A DNA stretch of 64,000 nt from Spirochaetota bacterium (GTDB lineage Bacteria; Spirochaetota; Spirochaetia; Sphaerochaetales; Sphaerochaetaceae). Position 1 is the stretch's first letter. Every line of letters starts with the position of its first letter. The DNA lies in contig JAEXDQ010000037.1 in NCBI GenBank assembly GCA_023401595.1, positions 1 through 64,000 of the forward strand. Direction: 5' to 3'. This document shows, in pieces, positions 34,040 through 43,900 of the stretch. A program made the translations under genes and the position numbers. The notes under the pieces were generated by a model. That model was not told the DNA's origin and ran no database searches. It saw only the letters and a program-made list of their open reading frames with translations.

Positions 34040-35901
34040 TGAAGCTGAAAGAGGCATTGAATTCTAGATTTCTGGAAATATTCATTGCTGTCGTGACCTT
34101 GTTCGGAGGCTGTTTCCATCTGTATACGGGAGGAATCGGTACGTTTTCCTCCATGACGCAGACTGTGACGCACTGGTTGGTCATCTTTTCCATTGTGTTC
34201 CTTCTCTACCCGAAGAAACGGGAACGGAACATCCTGGATTGGATACTGACCAGCTGTGCGGCGCTGGTAGGGACATACATACTGCTGACCTGGGGGGGAC
34301 GCGTAAACCGCGTCTCTCCGATACTTCCCGCCACGGAAGTCGTCATCGGGGTACTGCTGATACTTCTGGTATTGGAAGCCTCGCGCAGATGTACCGGCAA
34401 TTTTCTGATGATCACGGCATTGGTGTTCCTCGTATATGCGAAAATCGGTCCGTACCTGCCCGGCATACTCCGGCACAAGGGCTATTCCTGGTATAGGATC
34501 ATCTCCATGCTCTGCTATTCAGAGACAGGGATATTCGGCAACGCATTGAGCATCAGCGCGACATTCGTCGTCCTGTTCGTCCTGTTCGGTTCGCTGCTGA
34601 ACGCCTGCAACGGAGGAAAGCTATTCATTGATATCGCATATTCCGTAACAGGAGGTTCAAGAGGCGGCCCGGCTAAGACCGCGATTCTCAGCAGTCTCAT
34701 GATGGGTTGCATATCGGGCTCTCCAGTCGCGAACGTGGTAACGACAGGCACGTTCACCATCCCTCTCATGAAGAAAGCCGGCTATGAACCAGAGGAGGCG
34801 TGCGCGGTAGAAGCCGTCGCTTCCACCGGGGGGCAGATCATGCCTCCGGTAATGGGCGCTGCGGCGTTCCTTGTAGCGGAATATGTGGGGATCAACTACG
34901 GAGAACTGTGCGTATCGGCATTCATCCCCGCTATCTTCTACTATATAGCGTTGTTCTTGATCATAGACGGACTATCGTTGAAGAAAGGGCTACTGGGATT
35001 GCCCCGAGAACAGCTGCCGCCGTTAAAATCGGCATTGAAAGACGGCGCCCACCTGTTCATTCCGATACTCGTCCTGATCATCAGCCTTGTCAACGGATTC
35101 TCATCGATGAAGTCGGTATTCTACTCGATGATCGTCCTCGTCCTGATAGCCGAGACAAGGACTTCGACAAGGATCAACTGGAAAGGGATTGTCAAAGCGG
35201 TGCAGGACGGCGTCATCTCCACCGTTCCGGTCGCGGTATCCTGCGCGGCGGCAGGAATCATCGTCGGCGTAGTGAATCTGACGGGTCTGGGCGTCAAATT
35301 CTCCAGTTCACTGATCGCGCTGTCGCATGGTAGCATTCCCATCGCGCTTCTGTTGACCATGGTGGCGTCCATCATCCTGGGATGCGGATTGCCTACGACG
35401 GCGGTATATATCATTCTGGCGTCGTTGGCGGCCCCGGCGTTAATCCAGATGGGAGTGGCCCCGCTGGCGGCTCACCTGTTCGTGTTCTACTTCGGATGCG
35501 TCTCCACGATCACACCGCCGGTGGCGTTGACATCCTATGCCGCGGCAGGTATCGGGGACGCCAATCCGTCCAAAACGGGAGTCAAAGCGTTCCTGTTTGG
35601 ATTGGTGGCGTATATCGTACCGTTCATGTTCGTTTTCTCGCCCGCATTGCTGTTACAGGATACTGTTCCCAATATCATCCTGGCTATCTGTACCGCATTG
35701 ATAGGCATATACGAGCTATCGGCGGGAGTCTCCGGCTACCTGAGGACCGAGCTGTCCGTCCCGACAAGGCTTCTGTTGATCGTCGGGGGATGCCTGCTCA
35801 TAGCGTTCGGCATAGTGACGGATATCCTCGGAATCTCAGCGTTGGCGATCGCTTACATCATCCAGACAGTCAAAGTCAAAAAACAATCACAAACAATATA
35901 A
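34039..35901 (+). CDS. TRAP transporter permease, 4TM/12TM fusion (module 1)
   Basis: 620-aa inner-membrane protein combining the small DctQ-like and large DctM-like subunits, as is usual with TAXI proteins. The large-subunit signatures are GGSRGGPAKTAILSSLMMGCISGSPVANVVTTG, EAVASTGGQIMPPVMGAAAF, LGCGLPTTAVYIILA and FYFGCVSTITPPVA. It uses ion gradients rather than ATP. It starts one base into the stop codon of the binding-protein gene. It is paralogous to the gene at 49.7-51.6 kb. Confidence 0.93.
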   Translation: MKLKEALNSRFLEIFIAVVTLFGGCFHLYTGGIGTFSSMTQTVTHWLVIFSIVFLLYPKKRERNILDWILTSCAALVGTYILLTWGGRVNRVSPILPATEVVIGVLLILLVLEASRRCTGNFLMITALVFLVYAKIGPYLPGILRHKGYSWYRIISMLCYSETGIFGNALSISATFVVLFVLFGSLLNACNGGKLFIDIAYSVTGGSRGGPAKTAILSSLMMGCISGSPVANVVTTGTFTIPLMKKAGYEPEEACAVEAVASTGGQIMPPVMGAAAFLVAEYVGINYGELCVSAFIPAIFYYIALFLIIDGLSLKKGLLGLPREQLPPLKSALKDGAHLFIPILVLIISLVNGFSSMKSVFYSMIVLVLIAETRTSTRINWKGIVKAVQDGVISTVPVAVSCAAAGIIVGVVNLTGLGVKFSSSLIALSHGSIPIALLLTMVASIILGCGLPTTAVYIILASLAAPALIQMGVAPLAAHLFVFYFGCVSTITPPVALTSYAAAGIGDANPSKTGVKAFLFGLVAYIVPFMFVFSPALLLQDTVPNIILAICTALIGIYELSAGVSGYLRTELSVPTRLLLIVGGCLLIAFGIVTDILGISALAIAYIIQTVKVKKQSQTI

Positions 35902-35912
35902 AGGAGTCACAT

Positions 35913-36992
35913 ATGGACGCGCATGAGAAATTCGACTTGCACAAGCTCATGGATATCGAGGTACCGCAGGAACGTGTGGACAGAATCAAGGACGTGGTCT
36001 ATTTCGACCGAGGGGATATCAGCGACGAAGTGAAGAATTTCCTGATCAAGGAGCAGATACGGTTCGTCAACATACAGTACGCCCGTTTTCTTGCGGGAAT
36101 CCACTTCACCCAGGAAGAAGTCGACGGACTGCTCGCCGGCTCCATAGATATCCACGCCCACGGTGGGTCGGAACCCTTTGAGCGGATATGTCTGGAGGAC
36201 CAGTTGATCAAGGACTGCATGGACGCGGGAATGAAGGCGCTGGTCATCAAGACCTGGTACACGCCCTCCGCAAGTCGCAACGCCCTGCTGATGAAGCAGA
36301 TCGACCAATGGGCCCAGGAACAGGAGAAGACCCCGATCAAGCTCTTCGGCGGCATTACACTGAACAATTCGGTGGGAGGGTTGAACCCCAACGCAGTGGA
36401 ACGGTGCCTCAAATTCCCCGGATTCAAATACGTCTGGCTGCCGATGGTGGATTCCTACCATCATAGGAAGCTTGTCTATGATGACCAGACTGGCGGAGGG
36501 ATTCACATTCTGGATGAAAACGGCAGGTGCAAGCCCGAACTCAAGGAAATCTTCCGCATAGCGGCTGACAACGACCTGGTGGTGGCGTCGGGACATTACC
36601 CGTATGCGGAAACCTCCGTCGTCTTCGAAGAGGCGAAGAAACTGGGTGTGAAGCGGCTTGAGGTCGTACATCCGGCGCATATCCATTCAAAAACGACTAT
36701 CGCCCAAATGAAGGAATATGCGAAGGAGAACGTCATGCTCATGCTGTCCGGTCTGGGGACGCTTTGTTTCCCGCTCCACGAAACAGGGCCGATCTATGCG
36801 GCGCAGATGATCCAGGAAGTCGGAGCGGATCATTTCGTCTATGGCTCGGATTTCGGACAGATACACAATCCCAGACATATCATCGGCAACAGATGGATGA
36901 TCCAGATTCTCCTGGCCTATGGCGTTTCTCAGCAGGATATCACCAAGATATTCAAGACGAACCCTGCCAGGCATCTTGGTCTCACAGATTGA
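35913..36992 (+). CDS. Amidohydrolase-like TIM-barrel enzyme (DUF6282-like), module 1
   Basis: 359 aa. The amidohydrolase metal signature is H81-x-H83 in DIHAHGGSEP, with further His candidates in ASGHYPY (228) and VVHPAHIHS (253-258) and Asp313 in YGSDFGQIHNP. The order HxH...H...H...D fits a metal-dependent hydrolase. It is tightly linked to the TRAP importer (11-bp gap, AAGGAG ribosome site), so it most likely hydrolyses or decarboxylates the imported acid. A homologue (48600-49718) is linked in the same order to the second TRAP module. The DUF number is from memory; the hydrolase fold is the firmer claim. Confidence 0.8.
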   Translation: MDAHEKFDLHKLMDIEVPQERVDRIKDVVYFDRGDISDEVKNFLIKEQIRFVNIQYARFLAGIHFTQEEVDGLLAGSIDIHAHGGSEPFERICLEDQLIKDCMDAGMKALVIKTWYTPSASRNALLMKQIDQWAQEQEKTPIKLFGGITLNNSVGGLNPNAVERCLKFPGFKYVWLPMVDSYHHRKLVYDDQTGGGIHILDENGRCKPELKEIFRIAADNDLVVASGHYPYAETSVVFEEAKKLGVKRLEVVHPAHIHSKTTIAQMKEYAKENVMLMLSGLGTLCFPLHETGPIYAAQMIQEVGADHFVYGSDFGQIHNPRHIIGNRWMIQILLAYGVSQQDITKIFKTNPARHLGLTD

Positions 36993-37032
36993 CGGGGAGA
37001 TACCCGCTCCTCCAAACATGCCTTTTCCTTTT

Positions 37033-37072
37033 CCGATGGATGCGAAGAGCCCCTACTCTTTGCATCCATTGG
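37033..37072 (+). terminator. Intrinsic terminator after TRAP module 1
   Basis: A 17-bp stem with two G-U pairs (CCGATGGATGCGAAGAG with CTCTTTGCATCCATTGG) and a CCCCTA loop, followed by AATTATTTC, 40 bp after the amidohydrolase stop. The long stem makes termination likely despite the short T-run. Confidence 0.75.
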
Positions 37073-37176
37073 AATTATTTCATGGTGATGACTAAACCTG
37101 ACGTCACCGCTCCTACCTTCCGACGCCCTTGATTTATCCTTCGTCGGTACTTATAATATCGGTATAAAGGTACCCA

Positions 37177-37947
37177 ATGGAAAAAAGGAAAACTCCCGCG
37201 TTAAAAACCGTCGAGAAAGCGCTCGGCATTCTTGATATCGTTGGCGAAGCGAAAAAACCGATGTCGGCGTCGGAAATCGCACGAATCGCCAGGACCCCGA
37301 TCAGTACGACATACAAAATGCTCTCGACTATGGCGGAAATGGAATACATAGAGTTCGACGAAACCACGAAATTCTACCAAACGGGAACAAAAGTCCTCCG
37401 TTTCGCCAGCAATCTGAATGAGAGCAGGAGCATCAACCAAGTAGCGTTTCCAATAATGCTTACCGTCGCGGAACAGACGAAAGAGACAGTCCATCTTGGC
37501 GTTCCGGAAGAATACCACGGCGTATTCCTGGAAAAGGTCAATTCGCCTCATACGGTGGGAGTCCAGACCCGTATCGGGACGAGGATACCTTTCAATATCG
37601 GCGCTACGTCAAAAGCGATGATGGCGTTTCTCCCCGAAGGCAGATTCCAGGATTTCTGTGAGAACTTCCTGGACGATGGAACCGAAACAGGGAAACGGGC
37701 GGTCGCGAAAGCAATTGAACAGAGGGAGTCCATCCGACAAGCGGGCTATGCGGTGACCTTCGAAGAAGTAAATCCGAATGTCGCGGCTGTCGCCGCTCCC
37801 GTCTTCGGTTTTGGCAATATGCTCCTCGGGTCAATGGCGATCGCCGGACCATGCGAACGTTTTACAGAAGACGCGATCACCAGGTATATCCCGCTGATCA
37901 AGGAAGCCTGCAGAACATTATCGAAAAAACTCGGTGCGACAGTATAG
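37177..37947 (+). CDS. IclR-family transcriptional regulator
   Basis: 256 aa. The N-terminal winged helix (residues 1-70) has LKTVEKALGILDIVGEA, ASEIARIARTPISTTYKMLSTM and a wing. The C-terminal IclR effector domain (90-250) has GVPEEYHGVFLEKV, IPFNIGATSKAMMAFLP, RQAGYAVTFEEVNPNVAAVAAPVF and a conserved closing helix. IclR proteins sense small organic acids or aromatics. Placed directly downstream of TRAP module 1 and transcribed in the same direction behind a terminator, it is the obvious regulator of that module. Confidence 0.92.
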   Translation: MEKRKTPALKTVEKALGILDIVGEAKKPMSASEIARIARTPISTTYKMLSTMAEMEYIEFDETTKFYQTGTKVLRFASNLNESRSINQVAFPIMLTVAEQTKETVHLGVPEEYHGVFLEKVNSPHTVGVQTRIGTRIPFNIGATSKAMMAFLPEGRFQDFCENFLDDGTETGKRAVAKAIEQRESIRQAGYAVTFEEVNPNVAAVAAPVFGFGNMLLGSMAIAGPCERFTEDAITRYIPLIKEACRTLSKKLGATV

Positions 37948-37957
37948 CTTTTCATCA

Positions 37958-37997
37958 CCTCCCTCCGCCGGGCAATCACATTGATTGTGAAGGGAGG
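37958..37997. terminator. Hairpin after the IclR gene
   Basis: CCTCCCT (37958-37964) pairs with AGGGAGG (37991-37997), with CAATCA/TGATTG pairing inside the loop. There is no clear T-run, so it is a weak or Rho-assisted terminator candidate. Confidence 0.45.
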
Positions 37998-38067
37998 CGT
38001 ATGAAATGTTTTCAAATGAAAATTAATCGCCAAATATGCAGGTTTTGTTTCTATATGAAATATAGCG

Positions 38068-38457
38068 ATGCGGCTACAGTTTATATGTATATCCGTGATA
38101 GAGTTTTGGCAAAGGGTGTATGCAGCGTTGGAAACAACGGGCCTCCGTATGGCGGATATCTCCAGACTCACGGACATTCCACGTTCCACGTTTTCAAACT
38201 GGATACGCTGGGGTCGTTATCCATCGGTGGACAATGCGGAAAAGATCGCCAGCGTATTGGGCGTCTCAGTGGAATGGTTGGTGAAGGGCGTCGATGTATA
38301 TGAAGACTATGACGATGACATGGATTCGCCCCTAGTGGTCAATGTCATCAATACGATACGGACGATGGATGAAAATCAGCTCAACGCATTGGAGCCGGTC
38401 CTGAGCTATATGGCCGCCCCGGAGGCAGACCGGCGATCCAGGACAAAGAAGGGATAA
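38068..38457 (+). CDS. XRE-family HTH DNA-binding protein
   Basis: 129 aa. The lambda-repressor-type helix-turn-helix spans residues about 18-70: LETTGLRMADISRLTDIPRSTFSNWIRWGRYPSVDNAEKIASVLGVSVEWLVKG. It is followed by an acidic linker and a helical tail. No good ribosome site precedes the ATG at 38068; a GTG at 38095, beginning VIEFWQRVY, would better match spirochaetal relatives that start with xxFWxRV. It lies 160 bp upstream of the Wadjet operon in the same orientation and may regulate it. Confidence 0.8.
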   Translation: MRLQFICISVIEFWQRVYAALETTGLRMADISRLTDIPRSTFSNWIRWGRYPSVDNAEKIASVLGVSVEWLVKGVDVYEDYDDDMDSPLVVNVINTIRTMDENQLNALEPVLSYMAAPEADRRSRTKKG

Positions 38458-38618
38458 CCCCAGCGGGACAGACCGCGCCTTTGGAAAACCCTTGTCCTCC
38501 CCTTCTTTGCGGTTTCACCGTTTTTCATGGAGCACATTCATGAAAAACATCAGGGAATCGGCGTTTTTCATCTTCCAAGACCTTTCCATAGCCTCTATAC
38601 TTTCGCAAGGAATATTTC

Positions 38619-40112
38619 ATGACAGACATTACGCAAGAGTATATCCAAACGCTTATCGACACAAACAGCGGCCTGAAGCTCCTCCATGCGCGGAACGCCA
38701 ACGTCATCATAGCCTTCCTGTACCAGGTATTCGGAAATCTCAATGAAACAAGCATGGAGCAGGATCGGCTCCTCGCATCCTTGGAAAACTATTTCAACAC
38801 GAACGACGTCGCTTCCGAGGCTCTGGAGATACCGGATCAGACGGATCTCGGGCTGGACAACAAGGTCAAGGCGAAAGCGGCGGTGAACGCCTGGTGTCAG
38901 AAGGGATACCTGCTCAGGTCCTACAATGAAAGCGTCCAGGAGATCATCACCCTCTCCGCCGGTGTCAGCAGGCTGTTCCGGTATCTGGAAGACATCGACA
39001 ACAGCACGAAAGGCATCGTCGGCGCCGACAGTCGTTTTTCCTCCATCATCCATCAGATCAACGAACTGGAGGAGAAGACAACCGAGGACCCCCTTGAACG
39101 CATTCAGTCTCTCAAGACGAAGCAACAGGCATTGCAGGATGAAATTCTCGCCATTGAATCGCAAGGGGTCGCGCCGACCTTCACCAAAGTCCAGATACAA
39201 GAGCGTATAGAAGAGCTTGAACGGCAATGCAAGGCGTTGCTGAGCGATTTCAGACAGCTCAAGGACAACAACCACAGGCTGTTCCTGCAAATATGCAAGA
39301 AACAGCTGGAGGCGACGGACAGCAGGGGCGACATCCTGCAATACACGATGGAGGGACAGTCGGCGATCTCCAGTTCCCCGCAAGGACAGAGCTTCGACGC
39401 TTTCTGGGGATATCTGACGCTGGAAGAAGAGGAAAACACGTTATACCGGCAGATCAAAGCGTTGGAGCATAAAATCGAAGACCTCGACCTGGACTGGGAT
39501 TTCACCTTCCTGAAAGGTCTGGAAGACCGGCTGTACGAAGAAGGCAGGAGCGTCAACGAAGAAAACCACATGCTCTCATCCCGCCTTCGGAGGATCCTGC
39601 TCCGTTACGCCAGCGGAGAATATCAGCAGATGCAGGAGCTGAGCCGGGAAGTCAAGGCGATGTGCGCCGCGCTCGACACCATACCGAAAGAGGCATGGAT
39701 GGAAGCCGATGGAAGACTCTCTCTCGATTCCACATTCTCCAGACCGCTCGTACTACCGCCGGTGAAGATGGAGCATTCCGTAACGAGCTATGAAGAGCAG
39801 GAAGCCACCGGAGGGGATGTCCTTGGCAAGGTGTTCGCACAACAGAGCATCTCCACCGCGACGCTCAGGGAGCATATCGATATCCTGAGGAAACAGTATC
39901 CGACCTTTACGCTCGCGACAGTCGTCGAGCGTTTTCCGTTGCAATTCGGTCTTGAGGAGCTTCTGAAATATCTGACAATGGTCATGCGGATGGACAGTGA
40001 CCAAAAAAGCGTAGACCCCTATGAAGAGGACAAAATACTCTTTCTTTCATACCCAGACGGTCGCCCCACTGTGGTGACCATACCCAAGGTGATCATCTAT
40101 GGAGAAAACTAA
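38619..40112 (+). CDS. jetA: Wadjet anti-plasmid system subunit JetA (DUF3375)
   Basis: 497 aa, the kleisin-like subunit of the Wadjet SMC complex (MukF-like). The N-terminal winged-helix region (1-110), the long coiled coil (about 150-260, rich in Glu/Gln/Lys) and the C-terminal domain with LREHIDILRKQYPTFTLATVVERFPLQFGLEELLKYLTM match DUF3375. The subunit bridges the JetC ATPase heads and binds JetB. AAGGA precedes the ATG at 38619. The stop overlaps the jetB start by 14 bp. Identity is strengthened by the jetABCD order. Confidence 0.92.
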   Translation: MTDITQEYIQTLIDTNSGLKLLHARNANVIIAFLYQVFGNLNETSMEQDRLLASLENYFNTNDVASEALEIPDQTDLGLDNKVKAKAAVNAWCQKGYLLRSYNESVQEIITLSAGVSRLFRYLEDIDNSTKGIVGADSRFSSIIHQINELEEKTTEDPLERIQSLKTKQQALQDEILAIESQGVAPTFTKVQIQERIEELERQCKALLSDFRQLKDNNHRLFLQICKKQLEATDSRGDILQYTMEGQSAISSSPQGQSFDAFWGYLTLEEEENTLYRQIKALEHKIEDLDLDWDFTFLKGLEDRLYEEGRSVNEENHMLSSRLRRILLRYASGEYQQMQELSREVKAMCAALDTIPKEAWMEADGRLSLDSTFSRPLVLPPVKMEHSVTSYEEQEATGGDVLGKVFAQQSISTATLREHIDILRKQYPTFTLATVVERFPLQFGLEELLKYLTMVMRMDSDQKSVDPYEEDKILFLSYPDGRPTVVTIPKVIIYGEN

Positions 40113-40926
40113 CAGCTGGGCGGCGGCCTGCATCCATGTCATGCAGAAACCTCTGTTCGCGGAAGACACGGAGCTGTTCGCTTCGTTGTGCAACTATCAA
40201 CAGGAAATCAGCGGCTACCTTTCCAAAATCGGATTGGAGCTCGTCCTCAACAGGGACCTTGGCTACGCATTCATTCGACAGTTCGACGCTCCCGAGGGAG
40301 AAGAGAATTCCCTGCCGAAGCTGATTCGCAGAATTCCGGTCACCTTTGAACAGTCTCTGGTACTGGTGATCCTGTACGATGAATTGGAAAAATTCGACGG
40401 CAACGGCGGCGACACCCCGTTCTGCATCGTAACGGAAGGTCAGGTCAGGGAACTGGCCCAAGCCTGTTGGCCCGGTGCGAATACCGACCAGACGAAATTC
40501 CAGGACGCCATTGCGAAGGCCTTGTCCGATCTTGCTGAGCAGGGGTTGATCCGTGAACGCAGGCCGCAGGGCATGAACGACCAGGAAAGCGAGCTTTACA
40601 AATCGAACCGTAGGTACGAACTACGCAATATCATCCGTGCGAGGGTGACGAAGGATTTCTTCATGGAGTTCAAGCGGAGGCTTGAGGAGTTCGCGAACGG
40701 AGGGAAAACATCCTCTCAAACAGAACGCAGACTCGTCGAAACAATATCCGGGGAGGCTGTTTCTCCCTTGGAGGAAGAATCGGGCGTCGAGGACATCGAT
40801 GAAACCGCCCTCGAAGCCATCCTCCCTACCGTCTATGACGATGAAACTGAGGATGAGGGCGGACCCGGAATATCAGCCGAAAGCATGGAAGATGGAAGAC
40901 AGCTGGAGGTACGTAATGCAGAATGA
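40099..40926 (+). CDS. jetB: Wadjet subunit JetB (DUF4194)
   Basis: 275 aa, the MukE/KITE-like winged-helix subunit. The core reads LVLNRDLGYAFIRQFD, RRIPVTFEQSLVLVILYDEL and YELRNIIRARVTKDFFMEF, the DUF4194 pattern. The C-terminal 60 residues are acidic and probably disordered. It sits between jetA and jetC with overlaps at both ends (14 and 11 bp), so the three are translationally coupled. Confidence 0.92.
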   Translation: MEKTNSWAAACIHVMQKPLFAEDTELFASLCNYQQEISGYLSKIGLELVLNRDLGYAFIRQFDAPEGEENSLPKLIRRIPVTFEQSLVLVILYDELEKFDGNGGDTPFCIVTEGQVRELAQACWPGANTDQTKFQDAIAKALSDLAEQGLIRERRPQGMNDQESELYKSNRRYELRNIIRARVTKDFFMEFKRRLEEFANGGKTSSQTERRLVETISGEAVSPLEEESGVEDIDETALEAILPTVYDDETEDEGGPGISAESMEDGRQLEVRNAE

Positions 40927-43900
40927 TTTCCTGTTCGACGACCTGATCGAGAAAACAGGCTACCGCCTTTCGGTCTTCGAGCTCTACAACTGGGGGACCT
41001 TCGACAACCATATCCTACACATGGAGCTTGGCGGGGAGAACTCCCTATTGACGGGGAGCAACGGTTCAGGCAAGACGACGATCGTCGACGCGATCCTGAC
41101 GCTGCTCGTCCCTACCGAATATGTCAGCTACAACATATCCTCAGGAAAGGACGGCCGGGATGGAAGGACGATGGACAGCTATGTCCGGGGGGCATGGTCA
41201 ACGCACAAAGGGGACGACCAGTTCTCGGCGAGCAAGGACTACCTGAGGGAGAAAGCCACGCACTCCATCCTGCTGGGTACGTTCATCAACGCGGGAGCCG
41301 AAAAACCGATCACGCTGCTGCAGATCCACTACTACAACCAGAGCGGCACGTTACAGCATCTCTATGCGCTTTTCGACCAGGAAGTCACCATCAGACAACT
41401 GCAGACCACCGCGGGAGTGTTCAACCCCACGAACCTGAAAGCGTTCAAGGCGGCGCTGTCGGAGTGCTTCGGGCAAGGAATCCAGTTCTTCGAGACATTC
41501 CGTAGCTACAGCAAGGTATTCGGAGAACGGGTCGGCTTCCGCTCCAGGGAAAAGGCGCTCAAGATATTCAGCAAGACCGTTGGCATGAAGGACCTGACGA
41601 ACCTCAACGAATTCATCCGCTACCATATGCTCGACGAGGTCGATTTCGAGTCTGAGTTCAAGAAGCTCAGCGAAAGCTACGACAACCTCCACAACACCCA
41701 GATCGAGATCGAAAAGGATGACGAACAGATCCGGCAATTGCGCAGAATTCTTTCTGAAGGTCAGCGCTTCGGCGAAAAAACGCTCGAATACGATACGGCG
41801 AAAAAGGATCAGGATTTCTGTGAAATATGGAAGGCGTGGCAGTCGAAAAGCTTCCTGGAATTTGAAATCGGCAATTGCCAGGCCGAACGGTCGCTAGTGG
41901 TCGGGGAGCTGACCGAAAAACAGCTGGCGCAGGAAAGCCAGGAGGCACGCAAGGACGAACTGCGAGACCAGTTGAACCAGAACGAGCAATACCGTCAGCT
42001 GGAGGCCAAGCGCAACACCCTCGGAGCCAAGCAGCTGCTGCTCCAGGAACGTCGGAGCACCAGGGAGTTCTATGCGGCGAGAGCCCGCAAAATCGACCTC
42101 CAGGTTCCGTTCGACACCGGCGGTTTCGAGGCGAATCTATTTTCACTTGCCAGCAGACAGAATGCGCTCGAAGACAAAAACGACGGTCTGCAGGAGAACA
42201 TTAATGTCTCGACGATGACCCGACAAGACCTTGAGAGCCAACTTTCCATCACTGAAGAGCAACTCCAAGCCTTGGCAGGCCGGGATTCCAACATTCCCCT
42301 GTCATATCTGCAGGAACGGAACAGGCTCTGCGAATGGCTCGGCATTGAGGAAACCGAACTGCCTTTCGCAGGAGAACTGATGCAGGTGAAGGAAGAATAC
42401 GAAGCGCAGCGGAAAAGCATCGAGCTGCTGCTCCATGATTTTGCGCTGACGCTGTTGATCCCGCACTCCCTCAGAAACAAGGTGAGCCAATACCTATGGG
42501 CAAATCAGGTAAAGGTTCCCGTCGCCTACGTCGCTATCCCGAAGGAGCAGTTTCTCCCAGCGGACGAGGAGGATGAGAGCCTCTTCTGCAATACGATAGA
42601 AATCAAGGAGGGGCATCCGTACAGCAGCTGGGTACTTTCCTATCTTCAGCAGGCGTACAGACATATCCACGCCCAGAGCCTAGATGAACTTCTCCATGCG
42701 GAATTGGCCTATAGTGAAAGGCAGCTGACCCGCGACGGAATCTACTTCAAGGCATACGCCGTTCCCCGGAAGAACTCGGACATCTATGTACTGGGCTGGG
42801 ATACGGCCCGCAAGCGGGAGCAACTGGTCGTTGACAAGGACAACCTCGTCAACGCCATGGACGAACTGGACAAGGCGATCAGGGAGGACTCCCGCGAGAT
42901 ATCCCGGAACAAGGAGAAAATCGAGGCGATCATCGAAATCCGGACGGTACGGACCTACGAGACCATCGACACCCGATCCCCGGAAGCCGAAATCGAAGAA
43001 CTCAACGCGCAGATCGCCGAACTGGAATCGGGTCTTGGCGACTACGACGCCCTGCGCAGGCAGCTGCAGCAGGTCGACGCTTCGATCCGGGAACTGAAAG
43101 CCCGATGTGAACATCTCGTTTCCGAACGCGGGCGTATCGACGGAAGGCTCAGTCAGTACGAAGCGACGTTGAAGTATCGTACTGAACTTCTGAAAGATAT
43201 CGACATCTCGACCCGGCGACAAGAATTCACGGACTTTTCCGAACGGTACGAGCTGTCCAACGTATGGAGCAACCTCGACAACCTCGATGAAGCGGCGGAA
43301 AGAATCCGCAAGTCCCTGGACGACAGGATCCAGCGGACGCTCGCCGAAATAAACGACAGCAAGGAACGATGCATCAACCTGATGTCCAGCTTCTGCAAGC
43401 CCGGCCAGGATACGTTGACGAAATATCCGAACTGGACCAGCAACCTGCTCGAGCTGGGGACGGAAAACTTCTCCATGCAGGACATCCCCTCCTTCAGAAA
43501 GGTGTACGACCACCTGCAACAGGACGATCTGCCCCGGCATAAGGAGGAATTCGCCAATTACCGAACCAGTCTGATTGGAAAGGATGTCATTTCCTTCAAC
43601 CGGACCTTGATGAACTGGCAACGGACGATCGATGAAAACATCATCGACCTCAACACCAGCCTCCAGCGAATCAACTACAGTCAGGATCCGGTAACCCAAG
43701 CGAAGACCCACATCCGCATCCGCAAGCAGCAGAACGCAGACGACATGGTCCGGAACCTCAAGGCGTTGCTCCGGGCCGCGATGCCGAACCCCACCGCAGA
43801 ATCAAACCTGACGATACAACAGAAGCTGGACGTCCAGAACAAATTCTTCAAGCAGGTCGAAGCGCTTCTCAGCTTCCTTCGGCAGGATGATGTCCGCCAG

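Noticed and set aside
35382..35912. In-frame extension upstream of the amidohydrolase start
   Set aside because: It overlaps the TRAP permease, its residues do not fit the family, and a good AAGGAG site precedes the ATG at 35913.
40682..40915. In-frame extension upstream of jetC
   Set aside because: It lies within jetB in another frame; GGAGGT and the conserved N-terminal strand place the start at 40916.
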